A stretch of 64,000 bases of DNA from Cryobacterium inferilacus (GTDB lineage Bacteria; Actinomycetota; Actinomycetes; Actinomycetales; Microbacteriaceae). Below the pieces are notes generated by a model that was not told the DNA's origin, made no database searches, and saw only the letters and a list, made by a program, of their open reading frames with translations. The translations under genes were made by a program, and so were the position numbers. Below are positions 19,655 to 28,357 of the stretch, piece after piece (the stretch's first letter is position 1; each line of letters starts with the position of its first letter). The stretch covers positions 62,001 through 126,000 of the forward strand of contig NZ_JAIEUL010000012.1 of assembly GCF_019599185.1 (NCBI RefSeq), given 5' to 3'.

Positions 19655-21328
19655 ATGCGCGCTGTTGCGGGGCCCCGCCGCTGGGTGGGTGTGCTGATCC
19701 TGTCGGTGCTGGCGGCCGGCGTCCTCCTCCTGGTGTCCTGGCTGATGAGTCCCCCCGCAGCGCTCCTGCAGGCTCTCTCCGGCCGCCTTCCCCTGGCAAC
19801 GGCCGGCACCGTGATCTCTCCCCTGATGTCGGGCATCCTGGGCGTCGGCGGCGGCCTGCTGGCCGCGCGACACGACCGACAAACCGACAGAAGACTGCGC
19901 AGCCTGGTTATCGCCGGAGTCTGTGTCTGCCTGCTCTGGATGGCCCTGGTGAGCACATTCTGGTTCATGGTCCAGGGGGAACTGATGACACTGCTCGGTC
20001 CCGGCGCGGGTGGCCGGGCCGGAGTCAGCGTGCTGAGCACGCTACTCATCCCCTCCACCATCATCGTGTTCGGCGCCGCGGCCGTCATCGCGCTGCGGGT
20101 GCGCACGGCGACCCGGCTGGTGGCGCTCGAGGGGCACGTCTTGACGGCCCACGGCCGTGGCCTGCCTACCACCGGTCTGGTCCTCCGCCGCGTGTTGCAG
20201 CGCACGATGCCCGCGGTCCTGTTCGTGCTGATCGTCGAGTTCCTCACTCTCTACGCCGGCTCCCTGGCCGTACAGACGGTTTTCACCACGCCCACCGTCG
20301 CCGCCGCCCTGCCTCCTCTCCTGCCGTCCGAGAGCCTGCCGTTCGTGCTGAGTGCTGCCCTCCTGTGCATTATCGGCGTGATCGTGGTCGGCGTCGCCCT
20401 GGCGACGAACCACTGGGATGAGCCAACGCCGCCGGTTCAGACCGCGACCGCGGTCGCCCTGCCATCCATGCGCTTCCGCTCCACCGATTTCCTCGACATC
20501 CGGGAGCTCTGCCTCGTCCCCGTCGCGACTCCCCAGCGCGGCGATCCCCTGTCGGGCATCAGCCTCACCGTCAGCCGCGGTCAGAGCCTGGCAGTCGTGG
20601 GCGATGCCAAGGACGGCACTTCCCTGCTCTGTCTGGCCATCGCCGGCCTGCTCCCACCCGGCTTCGGCCGAGTCACCGGTTCCATCCTTTTCGACGGGAC
20701 CGAGCTCATCGGCATCTCCGAACGTCGCCTTCGGCAGCAGCGCGGGCACGGCATCGGTTTCCTCACCTCGCCAGACACCTTCGGATTGGATCCGGACATT
20801 CGGATCGGAGCCCAGCTGAGCCGGATAGCCGCCAGCTGGCCGACGACATCCCGCGCACGTACGCAAGACCCAGACCTCCTCGCCGAGGTCGGGGTCACAG
20901 ACGCTACCGCCGTCCTCGCGGCGTACCCGCATCAGGTGTCCGGCGTAACGGCGCAGAGGGTGCTGCTCGCGGCGGCCCTCATCCGTGAGCCTCGGCTGCT
21001 CATCGCCGACCATCCCACCCGGGGACTCGATGCCGCGGACGAAGCCGGTTTCCTCGACCTGCTGCACGGGCTCCAGCAGACACGCGGGTTCACCGTCATT
21101 CTGGCGTCGGACCGGGTCTCGAACGTACTGCGCTGCGACCGGGTCGCGGTCATGCACGAGGGCACCATCGTCGAGTACGCCTCCGCCCAGGAACTGCTCA
21201 CAGCGCCCCAGCATCCGCACAGCAGGCATCTTCTCGCCGCAGGCCCGTCCGCCGGCCCGCGCAGCGTCGGCCCGCGCACCGTCGGCCCCGGTTCCGTCAA
21301 CCCGGCTGCACCTACCCTGGAGGGCTGA
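19655..21328 (+). CDS. Fused dipeptide-type ABC permease and degenerate ATPase
   Basis: The 557-residue protein joins a DppB/DppC-like permease (six membrane segments within residues 10-250, with an EAA-like loop around 151-215) to a DppD-like ATPase domain (about 280-530, ending in the family's APQHPHSRHLLAA). The ATPase is degenerate: Walker A reads GDAKDGTS (316-323) with Thr for the catalytic Lys; the Q-loop Gln is absent (FLTSPD); the signature is VSGVTAQR instead of LSGGxxQR; Walker B has His453 for the catalytic Glu (LLIADHPTRGLD); the H-loop His is Ser485. It therefore probably cannot hydrolyse ATP. No binding protein gene is adjacent. Function unknown; sensing or partnering another transporter are possibilities. 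Confidence 0.85.
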   Translation: MRAVAGPRRWVGVLILSVLAAGVLLLVSWLMSPPAALLQALSGRLPLATAGTVISPLMSGILGVGGGLLAARHDRQTDRRLRSLVIAGVCVCLLWMALVSTFWFMVQGELMTLLGPGAGGRAGVSVLSTLLIPSTIIVFGAAAVIALRVRTATRLVALEGHVLTAHGRGLPTTGLVLRRVLQRTMPAVLFVLIVEFLTLYAGSLAVQTVFTTPTVAAALPPLLPSESLPFVLSAALLCIIGVIVVGVALATNHWDEPTPPVQTATAVALPSMRFRSTDFLDIRELCLVPVATPQRGDPLSGISLTVSRGQSLAVVGDAKDGTSLLCLAIAGLLPPGFGRVTGSILFDGTELIGISERRLRQQRGHGIGFLTSPDTFGLDPDIRIGAQLSRIAASWPTTSRARTQDPDLLAEVGVTDATAVLAAYPHQVSGVTAQRVLLAAALIREPRLLIADHPTRGLDAADEAGFLDLLHGLQQTRGFTVILASDRVSNVLRCDRVAVMHEGTIVEYASAQELLTAPQHPHSRHLLAAGPSAGPRSVGPRTVGPGSVNPAAPTLEG

Positions 21329-21370
21329 ACCGGCCGGCACGGACCTGCTGACCGGACGGATCCGACCGGA

Positions 21371-22009
21371 TCAGTGTTCGGTCAGGGCGTTCCTGGCCCC
21401 CAGGATGTGCGACCGCATGGCCACTTCGGCCCACAGCGCGTCTTTGGTGCGAAGCGCTGTGAGGATGTCGCGGTGCTGGTGATTGCTCCGAGCCCGAAAC
21501 TGCACTCCCTGCCGCCGGAACGCATCCGCCATCAGTGGCACCCTGGCCACGTTCGTCGTGAGGGCCATCAGCTGAGGAACGCCGGATGCCTGCACGATGA
21601 TCCGATGGAATTCGGCGTTCAATCGACCCAGCTCCGAGATGCCCGCGTCGTCGACTGCGGTCACGAAGGGCTCCATCGTGTCGATGAGGGCGGCCAGGGT
21701 GGTCAGCTCGTCGGTGGTGATGAGACCGGCGGCCAGCCCGGCGGCGCGGCTCTCCAGTCCGGCCCGCACCACGTAGGTTTCGCGCACCTGGTCCATGGTC
21801 CACGCCACGACTGTGGCACCGCGATGGGGAACGAACGCGACCAGACCGGCCTCGGCCAGGCGCCGCAACGCTTCCCGGACCGGCGTGCGGCTGACGCCCA
21901 GCTCCACCGCCAGCGCCTGTTCCCGCAGCATGCTGCCGGCGCGCAACTGCCCAGAGAGTATCCGCGCACGCAGCGTCAGAAAGACGGTTTCTCCACCGGT
22001 AGCCAGCAC
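21371..22009 (-). CDS. GntR family regulator, FCD (FadR) subfamily
   Basis: The 212-residue protein has a winged helix-turn-helix at the N-terminus (LREQALAVELGVSRTPVREA and LRRLAEAGLVAFVPHRGATV) and an FCD ligand-binding domain at the C-terminus with helices typical of metal- or carboxylate-sensing members. I chose GTG 22009, which has GGAAGG six bases upstream; the frame continues to 22147 but that part crosses the rplA terminator. Its target is not evident: the fused transporter gene ends only 42 bp away, convergent, and rplA lies upstream. Confidence 0.85.
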   Translation of the reverse strand: MLATGGETVFLTLRARILSGQLRAGSMLREQALAVELGVSRTPVREALRRLAEAGLVAFVPHRGATVVAWTMDQVRETYVVRAGLESRAAGLAAGLITTDELTTLAALIDTMEPFVTAVDDAGISELGRLNAEFHRIIVQASGVPQLMALTTNVARVPLMADAFRRQGVQFRARSNHQHRDILTALRTKDALWAEVAMRSHILGARNALTEH

Positions 22010-22148
22010 TTTTTCCTTCCGATGCGTGGGACGTGGTCCCGTTTCTTTGACTGTGGCACACTCCGACGCCGGCGCGGACCCACACACCGCCAATGCCGCC
22101 CGGCCTCCCCCCACTTTGGGGGTTCCAGGTGCCCCAGGGTACGACAAA

Positions 22149-22170
22149 GGGCCCGTCTTTCGACGGGCCC
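22149..22170 (-). terminator. Terminator of the rplK-rplA operon
   Basis: GGGCCCGTC and GACGGGCCC form a perfect nine-bp stem with a TTTC/GAAA loop 35 bp after the rplA stop. On the reverse strand it is followed by TTTGT. Confidence 0.85.
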
Positions 22171-22204
22171 CATGGCTACTGCTGGTGGTGCGTGAAGCGG
22201 ATGC

Positions 22205-22894
22205 TTAGATGCTGTTCACGTCGAGCGGGATGCCAGGACCGAAGGTGGTCGAGACGGCGCCCTTGGTGATGTAGCGGCCCTTGGAGGAGCTCGGCTTGAG
22301 GCGAACGATCTCCTCGAGTGCTGCACCGATGTTCTCGTTGAGCTGGTCGGCGGTGAAGGATGCCTTGCCAACGACGAAGTGCACGTTGGAGTGCTTGTCG
22401 ACGCGGAACGCGATCTTTCCACCCTTGATGTCGTTCACGGCGCGAGCCACGTCCGGCGTCACGGTGCCGGTCTTCGGGTTGGGCATGAGACCACGCGGGC
22501 CCAGAACCTTACCGAGACGACCGACCTTGCCCATGAGCTCCGGAGTGGAGACGGCGGAGTCGAACGAGGTGTAGCCGGCGGCCACCTTCTCGATGAGCTC
22601 GTCGCCACCGACCTCGTCGGCGCCGGCAGCGATAGCTGCCTCAGCCGCGGGGCCCGTTGCGAAGACGATGACGCGGGCGGTCTTGCCGGTGCCGTGAGGA
22701 AGAATCACGGTGCCGCGGACCATCTGGTCTGCCTTGCGCGGGTCGACGCCGAGCTTGAGCGCGACCTCGACGGTGGAGTTGAACTTGGCGGAGCCGGTCT
22801 CGCGAGCGAGGGTGACGGCTTCGGTGGGGGTGTAGAACTTATCGGCTTCGATCTTCTCGACCGCAGCGCGGTAGGCCTTTGACTTGGTTGCCAT
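22205..22894 (-). CDS. rplA: Large ribosomal subunit protein L1
   Basis: The 229-residue protein is L1 by sequence: [20 protein letters not shown] at the N-terminus and the conserved [18 protein letters not shown] segment. It binds 23S rRNA in the L1 stalk and in many bacteria represses its own mRNA. It follows rplK by 137 bp, in the usual secE-nusG-rplK-rplA order. An AGGAGA ribosome site precedes the start. Confidence 0.99.
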   Translation of the reverse strand: MATKSKAYRAAVEKIEADKFYTPTEAVTLARETGSAKFNSTVEVALKLGVDPRKADQMVRGTVILPHGTGKTARVIVFATGPAAEAAIAAGADEVGGDELIEKVAAGYTSFDSAVSTPELMGKVGRLGKVLGPRGLMPNPKTGTVTPDVARAVNDIKGGKIAFRVDKHSNVHFVVGKASFTADQLNENIGAALEEIVRLKPSSSKGRYITKGAVSTTFGPGIPLDVNSI

Positions 22895-23005
22895 TTTGAA
22901 TCTCCTGTAGATGCATGTGCTGAGAGCGTGGTTTTCGTGAGCCTGGCTGGCTCTTCCACTTGGTGCCTGTCGGCCGATCGGATCGATCGGGCCTGTCGGC
23001 GAAGT

Positions 23006-23021
23006 GTTCGACGAATCGAAC
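23006..23021 (-). other. UUCG-tetraloop hairpin in the rplK-rplA gap
   Basis: GTTCGA and TCGAAC flank TTCG on the reverse strand, giving a stable UUCG-type hairpin 10 bp after the rplK stop. The same gap holds two GCCTGTCGGC copies in direct orientation around GATCG-rich sequence. It may affect the balance of L11 and L1 production or mRNA stability. Confidence 0.5.
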
Positions 23022-23031
23022 GTGAGGGGTA

Positions 23032-23463
23032 TTAGCCCTCGACCGTGATGCCCATGGAGCGAGCGGTTCCGGCGATGATCTTCGACGCAGCGTCGAGGTC
23101 ATTGGCGTTGAGGTCAACCATCTTGGCCTCGGCGATTTCGAGAACCTGTGCCTTGGTGAGCTTGGCAACCTTGACGGTGTGCGGGGTTCCGCTGCCCTTG
23201 GCGACGCCGGCGGCCTTCTTGATGAGCTCCGCTGCGGGCGGGGTCTTCAGGATGAACGTGAACGAACGGTCGTCGTAGACGGTGATCTCCACCGGGATGA
23301 CGTTGCCGCGCTGGGATTCGGTCTGGGCGTTGTATGCCTTGCAGAATTCCATGATGTTCACGCCGTGCTGTCCCAGCGCCGGCCCGATGGGCGGTGCGGG
23401 GTTGGCGGCGCCGGCCTTGATCTGAAGCTTGATCAGACCAGTAACCTTCTTCTTCGGTGCCAT
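23032..23463 (-). CDS. rplK: Large ribosomal subunit protein L11
   Basis: The 143-residue protein is L11: [40 protein letters not shown] and the C-terminal rRNA-binding [12 protein letters not shown] end. It sits in the GTPase-associated centre and is needed for RelA activation by stalled ribosomes. Length is standard. It lies 127 bp downstream of nusG. Confidence 0.99.
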
Positions 23464-23514
23464 GTTCTATTCCTTTTCAATGATCGAACTCAGATCTCGC
23501 TCATCCAGCCAGTT

Positions 23515-23536
23515 CGCTGATCGAGCGTGTCGAGAT
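23515..23536. repeat. Diverged copy of the TCGACAAGCTC-type element
   Basis: GCTGATCGAGCGTGTCGAGATC between nusG and rplK resembles the repeat core GATCGAGCTTGTCGAGA at one mismatch. With GATCTCGCTC about 25 bp to its left it can form an imperfect hairpin. Confidence 0.45.
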
Positions 23537-23590
23537 CCGTGTTCTCCCGCGTCCCCGGCATTTCCGGGGGGCGGTGGTTTGGGGAGGTTG

Positions 23591-24571
23591 TTAAAGCTTG
23601 GTGACCTGGTCGAAGCTGAGCTCGACCGGGGTCTCACGCTCGAAGAGCGACACGAGCACGATGAGCTTGCCGCTCTCGGGCTTGATCTCGCTGATCGAAC
23701 CGGGCAGGCCCGCGAACGAACCTTCCTTGATCGTGATGGTCTCGCCGATTTCGTAGTCGATCTCGGCGGGAAGAACGCGCTGGGCGGCCTTGCCGGGGGC
23801 ACCGGACTTGGTGACCGGCACATCCTTGATCTCGACCAGGCCCTTGAGCATGCCGAAGGCTTCTTCGAAACGCAGCGGGGTGGGGTTGTGCGCGTTGCCC
23901 ACGAAGCCGGTGACACCGGGGGTGTGGCGCACGACGGACCAGCTGTCTTCGTTGAGGTCCATGCGCACCAGCACGTAGCCGGGGATGCGCACTCGGGTGA
24001 CCATCTTGCGCTGGCCGTTCTTGATCTCGACGACGTCTTCCATCGGAACCTCGACCTGGTAGATGAAATCTTCCATGGCCATGGACTGCTTGCGGTTCTC
24101 GATGTTCGACTTCACGCGGCGTTCGAAGCCGGCGTAGGAGTGAATGACGAACCACTTGCCGGGCTGGAAGCGCAGTTCCTTGCGGAAGGCTTCGTACGGG
24201 TCCTCGTCTTCGGGCTCTGCGTCGGCGTCGGCGTCGGCGTCCACGGCAACGGATGCGTCGCCGTCGATCTCTTCCTCGTCGTTGACGGCAACAACAGCGG
24301 CCTCTGCCTCGTCGGCGGAGTCGATGTCGAGTGCGTCGTCGACGATGGCGTCTGCCTCGGGGTCGCTGGACTCGACGAGGGCGTCGAGCGCGGCGTCGAG
24401 ATCGACTTCGATATCGGCGTTCTCATCTTCGACGTGCAGGGCGACCTGCTCGGCTGCTTCGACGGAGGTTTCGTCGGCGGCGAGGGTGTTGCCCTCCTGC
24501 GCCTCGTCGTCGTTGGCGGACTGCTCGGCAGCGGTGGCCCAGTCGACGTCGTCGCGATTGGTCTCAGTCAC
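23591..24571 (-). CDS. nusG: Transcription termination/antitermination factor NusG
   Basis: The 326-residue protein has a NusG N-terminal domain from about residue 150 ([40 protein letters not shown]) and a C-terminal KOW domain ([14 protein letters not shown] to the VTKL end). It binds RNA polymerase and links it to Rho or to the ribosome. The first 145 residues or so are an acidic, low-complexity extension rich in Asp, Glu and Ala, longer than in E. coli NusG (181 residues) but usual in actinobacteria. Confidence 0.98.
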   Translation of the reverse strand: MTETNRDDVDWATAAEQSANDDEAQEGNTLAADETSVEAAEQVALHVEDENADIEVDLDAALDALVESSDPEADAIVDDALDIDSADEAEAAVVAVNDEEEIDGDASVAVDADADADAEPEDEDPYEAFRKELRFQPGKWFVIHSYAGFERRVKSNIENRKQSMAMEDFIYQVEVPMEDVVEIKNGQRKMVTRVRIPGYVLVRMDLNEDSWSVVRHTPGVTGFVGNAHNPTPLRFEEAFGMLKGLVEIKDVPVTKSGAPGKAAQRVLPAEIDYEIGETITIKEGSFAGLPGSISEIKPESGKLIVLVSLFERETPVELSFDQVTKL

Positions 24572-24639
24572 TAAATATCAATCCTTCTTCTATTGCGTGG
24601 GCGTGAGGCTGCACCGGGTGTTGCTCACAGTTCCACGTT

Positions 24640-24667
24640 CATGATCAGTCGGCCATGATCAGTCGGC
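24640..24667. repeat. 14-bp tandem duplication between secE and nusG
   Basis: CATGATCAGTCGGC occurs twice in a row (24640-24653, 24654-24667) in the 115-bp gap upstream of nusG. TGATCA inside each unit is palindromic. Confidence 0.8.
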
Positions 24668-24686
24668 GCCGCTCACGCGGCACGAG

Positions 24687-24959
24687 TCAACTGGGAGTGC
24701 CGAATAGGAATGTGACGAGGAGTGCGAACACCCAGTCAAAGGCCGAAACCAGCGCCATCATGATCACGACGAAAATGAGAACCACTGCGGTGTAGCTGAG
24801 CAGTTCCTTGCGGGTCGGGGTGACGACCTTGCGAAGCTCGGCGAGGACCTGCGAAATAAACAGGGACAACCGAGCGAACGGACCGCGCTTTGCTTCGCGG
24901 GCCACTTTCGCGTTGGCGACGATTTCCTCGCTGGGTTCGTCGATAACTTTTCGGGCCAC
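24687..24959 (-). CDS. secE: Preprotein translocase subunit SecE
   Basis: The 90-residue protein has the short bacterial SecE layout: an amphipathic helix (RLSLFISQVLAELRKVVTPT, then RKEL) and one C-terminal membrane segment (YTAVVLIFVVIMMALVSAFD). It clamps SecY in the translocation channel. Position between tRNA-Trp and nusG confirms the identity. Confidence 0.97.
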   Translation of the reverse strand: MARKVIDEPSEEIVANAKVAREAKRGPFARLSLFISQVLAELRKVVTPTRKELLSYTAVVLIFVVIMMALVSAFDWVFALLVTFLFGTPS

Positions 24960-25001
24960 CTGTTACACCTTTCGTGGGCCAATGGACAGACCACCGACTT
25001 G

Positions 25002-25074
25002 CAGGGCGGACAGGACTCGAACCTGCAACCTGCGGTTTTGGAGACCGCTGCTCTACCAATTGAGCCACCACCCT
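25002..25074 (-). tRNA. tRNA-Trp (CCA anticodon)
   Basis: The reverse strand folds as a tRNA: acceptor arms AGGGTGG and CCGCCCT, D-loop CTCAATTGGTAGAGC, anticodon stem-loop CGGTCTCCAAAACCG with anticodon CCA, and T-arm with GGTTCGAGTCC. CCA is not encoded. It precedes secE, the usual bacterial order. Confidence 0.96.
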
Positions 25075-25226
25075 ATGCAGCGAAACCGTGAGGCATCCGT
25101 GCGACCAAAACAGGCGCAAAGAAGCTTGGCAGATTTCAACTACCGGATCGAGTCTAGGTTACCGCGAGTGCCCTGTAAAGCCAGCGCCCCTGTTCCTCGC
25201 CCTCGGCGGCCCCGTATGCTCGTACC

Positions 25227-26468
25227 GTGGCACACGACATCAAACGGATCTCCACCAGAATCGGCTCCATCGCGGAGTCCGCGACCCTCAAGGTCGACGG
25301 CAAGGCCAAGGCGCTGCAGGCGGCCGGCCGGCCGGTGATCAGCTTCGCGGCGGGCGAGCCCGACTTTCCCACCCCGCCCCACATCGTCGAGGCCGCGCTG
25401 GCGGCCGTGACGGACCCCCGAAACCACCGCTACACGCCGGCGGCCGGTCTGCCCGAGCTGCGGGAGGCCATCGCCGCGAAGACGCTGCGTGACAGCGGCC
25501 TCGCCGTGCCGGCATCCAGGGTGCTCGTCACCAACGGCGGCAAGCAGGCCGTCTACCAGGCCTTCGCCACCCTGCTCGACGCGGGCGACGAGGTGCTACT
25601 GCCCACGCCGTACTGGACCACATACCCCGAGGCGATCCGTCTGGCCGGCGGCGTCCCCGTCGACGTGTTCGCCGGCAGCGACCAGGGCTACCTCGTCACC
25701 GTGGAGCAGCTCGAAGCCGCTCGCACCGAGAAGACCAAGGTGCTCCTGTTCGTGTCGCCGTCCAACCCCACCGGGGCCGTCTACTCCGAGGAGCAGACCC
25801 GCGCCATCGGCGAGTGGGCCGAAGAACACGGGCTCTGGGTGATCAGCGATGAGATCTACCAGAACCTCACCTACCCTTCGACAAGCTCAGGGCAAGCCTC
25901 GACAAGCTCAGGGCAAGCGACAAAAGCTGTCTCGATCGTCGAGGCGGTTCCCGCCCTGGCCGACCGCACCATCCTGGTCAACGGCGTCGCCAAGACCTAC
26001 GCCATGACCGGCTGGCGGTTGGGTTGGATGGTGGGGCCGCAGGATGCGATCACCGCCGCGGCCAACCTGCAGTCCCACCTCACCTCGAACGTGTCGAACA
26101 TCTCCCAGCGCGCCGGCATCGCCGCATTGAACGGCCCGCAGGACGACGCAGAGGCCATGCGGGTCGCATTCGACCGCCGCCGCACACTCATCGTCGCCGA
26201 GCTCAACAAGATTCCCGGCATCCGCACGCCTACCCCGCAGGGAGCGTTCTACGTCTACCCCGACGTGACCGGGCTGCTCGGCCGCAGCTGGGGTGGAGTC
26301 ACCCCCACCTCGTCGCTCGAACTGGCCGACCTCATCCTCGACCAGGCCGAGGTGGCCGCGGTCCCCGGTGAGGCCTTCGGCCCCAGCGGGTTCCTGCGAC
26401 TGTCATACGCGCTCGGCGACGACGCGCTCCTGGAGGGCATCCAGCGCCTCCAGAAGCTCTTCGCCTAA
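25227..26468 (+). CDS. PLP-dependent aminotransferase, class I (aspartate aminotransferase type)
   Basis: The 413-residue enzyme is a fold-type I aminotransferase: [53 protein letters not shown] and the PLP-binding lysine in [14 protein letters not shown]. It likely interconverts aspartate and oxaloacetate, though related enzymes act on other amino acids. Residues about 217-230 (two STSSGQA units) are an in-frame insertion made by a 21-bp repeat, between the two halves of the active-site domain. The GTG start has TATGCT six bases upstream and no ribosome site, suggesting a leaderless mRNA. Confidence 0.92.
   Translation: MAHDIKRISTRIGSIAESATLKVDGKAKALQAAGRPVISFAAGEPDFPTPPHIVEAALAAVTDPRNHRYTPAAGLPELREAIAAKTLRDSGLAVPASRVLVTNGGKQAVYQAFATLLDAGDEVLLPTPYWTTYPEAIRLAGGVPVDVFAGSDQGYLVTVEQLEAARTEKTKVLLFVSPSNPTGAVYSEEQTRAIGEWAEEHGLWVISDEIYQNLTYPSTSSGQASTSSGQATKAVSIVEAVPALADRTILVNGVAKTYAMTGWRLGWMVGPQDAITAAANLQSHLTSNVSNISQRAGIAALNGPQDDAEAMRVAFDRRRTLIVAELNKIPGIRTPTPQGAFYVYPDVTGLLGRSWGGVTPTSSLELADLILDQAEVAAVPGEAFGPSGFLRLSYALGDDALLEGIQRLQKLFA
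25877..25918 (+). repeat. Two tandem 21-bp TCGACAAGCTCAGG elements inside the aminotransferase
   Basis: The unit (core TCGACAAGCTCAGGGCAAGC) occurs at 25877-25897 and 25898-25918. The 21-base length keeps the frame and adds two copies of the peptide STSSGQA. Confidence 0.9.
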
Positions 26469-26471
26469 GCC

Positions 26472-27347
26472 TTACTCGACGAGCACCTGCAGGCCGGCGC
26501 GCAGCTCCTCGAAGGGGCTGTCGCCGGCGTCGACCAGAGCGGTGGGGCAGGTCACGACGACGTACATGAACGATTCGGCCTGCGGCATCGCCCGACCGGC
26601 GATCTGGTTGGTGTAGTTCAGCTGCAGGTTCGGGTCGACGAAGTCGATCCGGCTGGTGACGAACTCGATGCGGCCCTGGCCATCCGGGGTGGAGAGGGCG
26701 AAGTCGGTGCTGTCGAGGTCACCGATCAGCTCGGCCCCCGTGCCGTTCTCCAACACACCCTGTTCGAGTGCTTCCATCGTCGCGAGGGTGTCGCTCAGGT
26801 CATCCGTCGCCTCGAGGTCCTGGGCCGGCTGCTTGTTCTGGGATGACGTGAACATGCAGTCGAGCTCTTCGTTGGTCGACTGGTTCACCCCCTCCTGGTC
26901 GAAGATGACGATCTCCCAGCCGTCCTGCATCGGGTAGCCCCAGATCGGGAACGCCCCACCGAAGTCGGCCTGGTCGTCCACGGCGAGGAGCGCCCCGTCC
27001 GCGACGCCGGCGCCGGGCGTCGCCGAGGGTTCTGCGCCATCGGTGGGCGGCGCGGTCTCCGTGGGCTCACCGGTTGGCGCTGCGACCGGCTGATCTGCGC
27101 CCTCGTTGGCCGTGACAGCGCCGATGACCGAGTTGACCACGATCGCGACGACAACCACGAACGCGATCATCACCAGCGCGCCACCACCGATCAGGAACCA
27201 GGCCCAGCGCGGCAACCCGCGTCGACTCGGGGCCACTGGCGGGGTGGGACCGCCGTAGACGGCGTCGGCGACGTCCGGTGCAGCGGCAGGTGCCCCGGTT
27301 TCGGCCGGGTTGGCCGGTTCGGCCGGATTGGTCGGTTCGGTCGTCAT
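26472..27347 (-). CDS. Membrane-anchored protein of unknown function
   Basis: The 291-residue protein is not recognised as a known family. A Pro/Glu/Asn-rich cytoplasmic tail (NPAEPANPAE repeats), an SRRGLPRWAW basic stretch and one membrane segment (WFLIGGGALVMIAFVVVVAI) lead to an extracellular part with a Thr/Pro/Glu linker and a folded domain containing one Cys (ELDCMFTSS). This resembles actinobacterial surface proteins of the same layout. ATG 27347 is chosen because GGGGGA lies four bases upstream. It converges with the aminotransferase gene, three bases apart. Confidence 0.75.
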   Translation of the reverse strand: MTTEPTNPAEPANPAETGAPAAAPDVADAVYGGPTPPVAPSRRGLPRWAWFLIGGGALVMIAFVVVVAIVVNSVIGAVTANEGADQPVAAPTGEPTETAPPTDGAEPSATPGAGVADGALLAVDDQADFGGAFPIWGYPMQDGWEIVIFDQEGVNQSTNEELDCMFTSSQNKQPAQDLEATDDLSDTLATMEALEQGVLENGTGAELIGDLDSTDFALSTPDGQGRIEFVTSRIDFVDPNLQLNYTNQIAGRAMPQAESFMYVVVTCPTALVDAGDSPFEELRAGLQVLVE

Positions 27348-27460
27348 GGTGTCCCCCAAAAGATTTGTTGAAGAACCTTATCGGCATCCACCGACCGGTG
27401 GATGCCGTGGTCGGTCGGCAGGGTGTTGCCGCATGAGACTCCTGGGGCGACTCTGAGTAC

Positions 27461-28357
27461 ATGACAACTCCCACTCCGGCGGTGCGCGTGACGCGACTGA
27501 GCAAGTCCTATGGCGACGTCGACGCCGTCACCGACATCAGCTTCGACATCCAGCCAGGTGAAACGTTCGCGCTGCTCGGCCCGAACGGTGCGGGCAAGAG
27601 CAGCACCATCGAGATCCTCGAGGGTTACCGCGACCGTTCCGAAGGCGACGTCTCCGTACTCGGTGAAGACCCCCAGCACGGCGGTCTGGACTGGAAGGCC
27701 CGCATCGGCATCGTGCTGCAGTCCAGTGGCGAGAGCGGCAACGCAACGGTGACCGAACAGCTGCGTCACTTCGCAAGTCTCTACCCGCACCCACGCTCGG
27801 TCGACGAGGTGATCGCCGCGGTCGGCCTCGAGTCCAAGGCCAAGACCCGCATCCACAAGCTCTCCGGCGGGCAACAGCGCCGGGTGGATGTGGCGCTCGG
27901 CATCATCGGACGGCCGGAACTCCTGTTCCTGGACGAACCGACCACGGGCTTCGACCCCGAGGCGCGGCACCAGTTCTGGGACCTCATCCGTTCGCTCAAG
28001 GCCGAGGGAACCACCATCCTGCTCACCACGCACAACCTCGACGAGGCCGCCGAACTCAGCGACAGGGCCGGCATCATCGTGGGCGGCCGGCTGATCGACA
28101 TCGGCACCATCGGCGAGCTCGGCGGCCCCACCGCCCGCATCCCGCTGGTGCGGTGGCGTGACGGCACCGGTGCGGTGCGGGAGCAACGCACGGACACCCC
28201 CGCCAGGGTCGTGGCGGAACTCGCCGCCGCGGCCGGGGGCGAGCCGGCCGATCTGCAGGTGCTGCGACCCAGCCTCGAAGACATCTACCTCGGCCTGGTT
28301 CGCCGGCACGCCGCCGAGACCGCGACCAGCCCGGAGAACGCGGAGGTGCTCGCATGA
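27461..28357 (+). CDS. ABC exporter ATP-binding protein (DrrA/CcmA type)
   Basis: The 298-residue protein has one ABC ATPase domain with intact motifs: Walker A GPNGAGKSS, signature LSGGQQRRVDVALG, Walker B LLFLDEPTTGFD and an H-loop LTTHNLDEA, then a short C-terminal extension typical of DrrA-like proteins. It powers export through the ABC-2 permease that overlaps its 3' end by four bases. A sensor kinase and response regulator follow, suggesting an inducible system such as drug, peptide or lipid efflux. TTGCCG and GACTCT 17 bases apart, then six bases to ATG, suggest a leaderless promoter. Confidence 0.92.
   Translation: MTTPTPAVRVTRLSKSYGDVDAVTDISFDIQPGETFALLGPNGAGKSSTIEILEGYRDRSEGDVSVLGEDPQHGGLDWKARIGIVLQSSGESGNATVTEQLRHFASLYPHPRSVDEVIAAVGLESKAKTRIHKLSGGQQRRVDVALGIIGRPELLFLDEPTTGFDPEARHQFWDLIRSLKAEGTTILLTTHNLDEAAELSDRAGIIVGGRLIDIGTIGELGGPTARIPLVRWRDGTGAVREQRTDTPARVVAELAAAAGGEPADLQVLRPSLEDIYLGLVRRHAAETATSPENAEVLA

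Noticed and set aside
22149..22170. Longer GntR start at 22147 giving 258 residues.
   Set aside because: It would start within the rplA terminator, and GTG 22009 has a clear GGAAGG ribosome site at the point where GntR homology begins.
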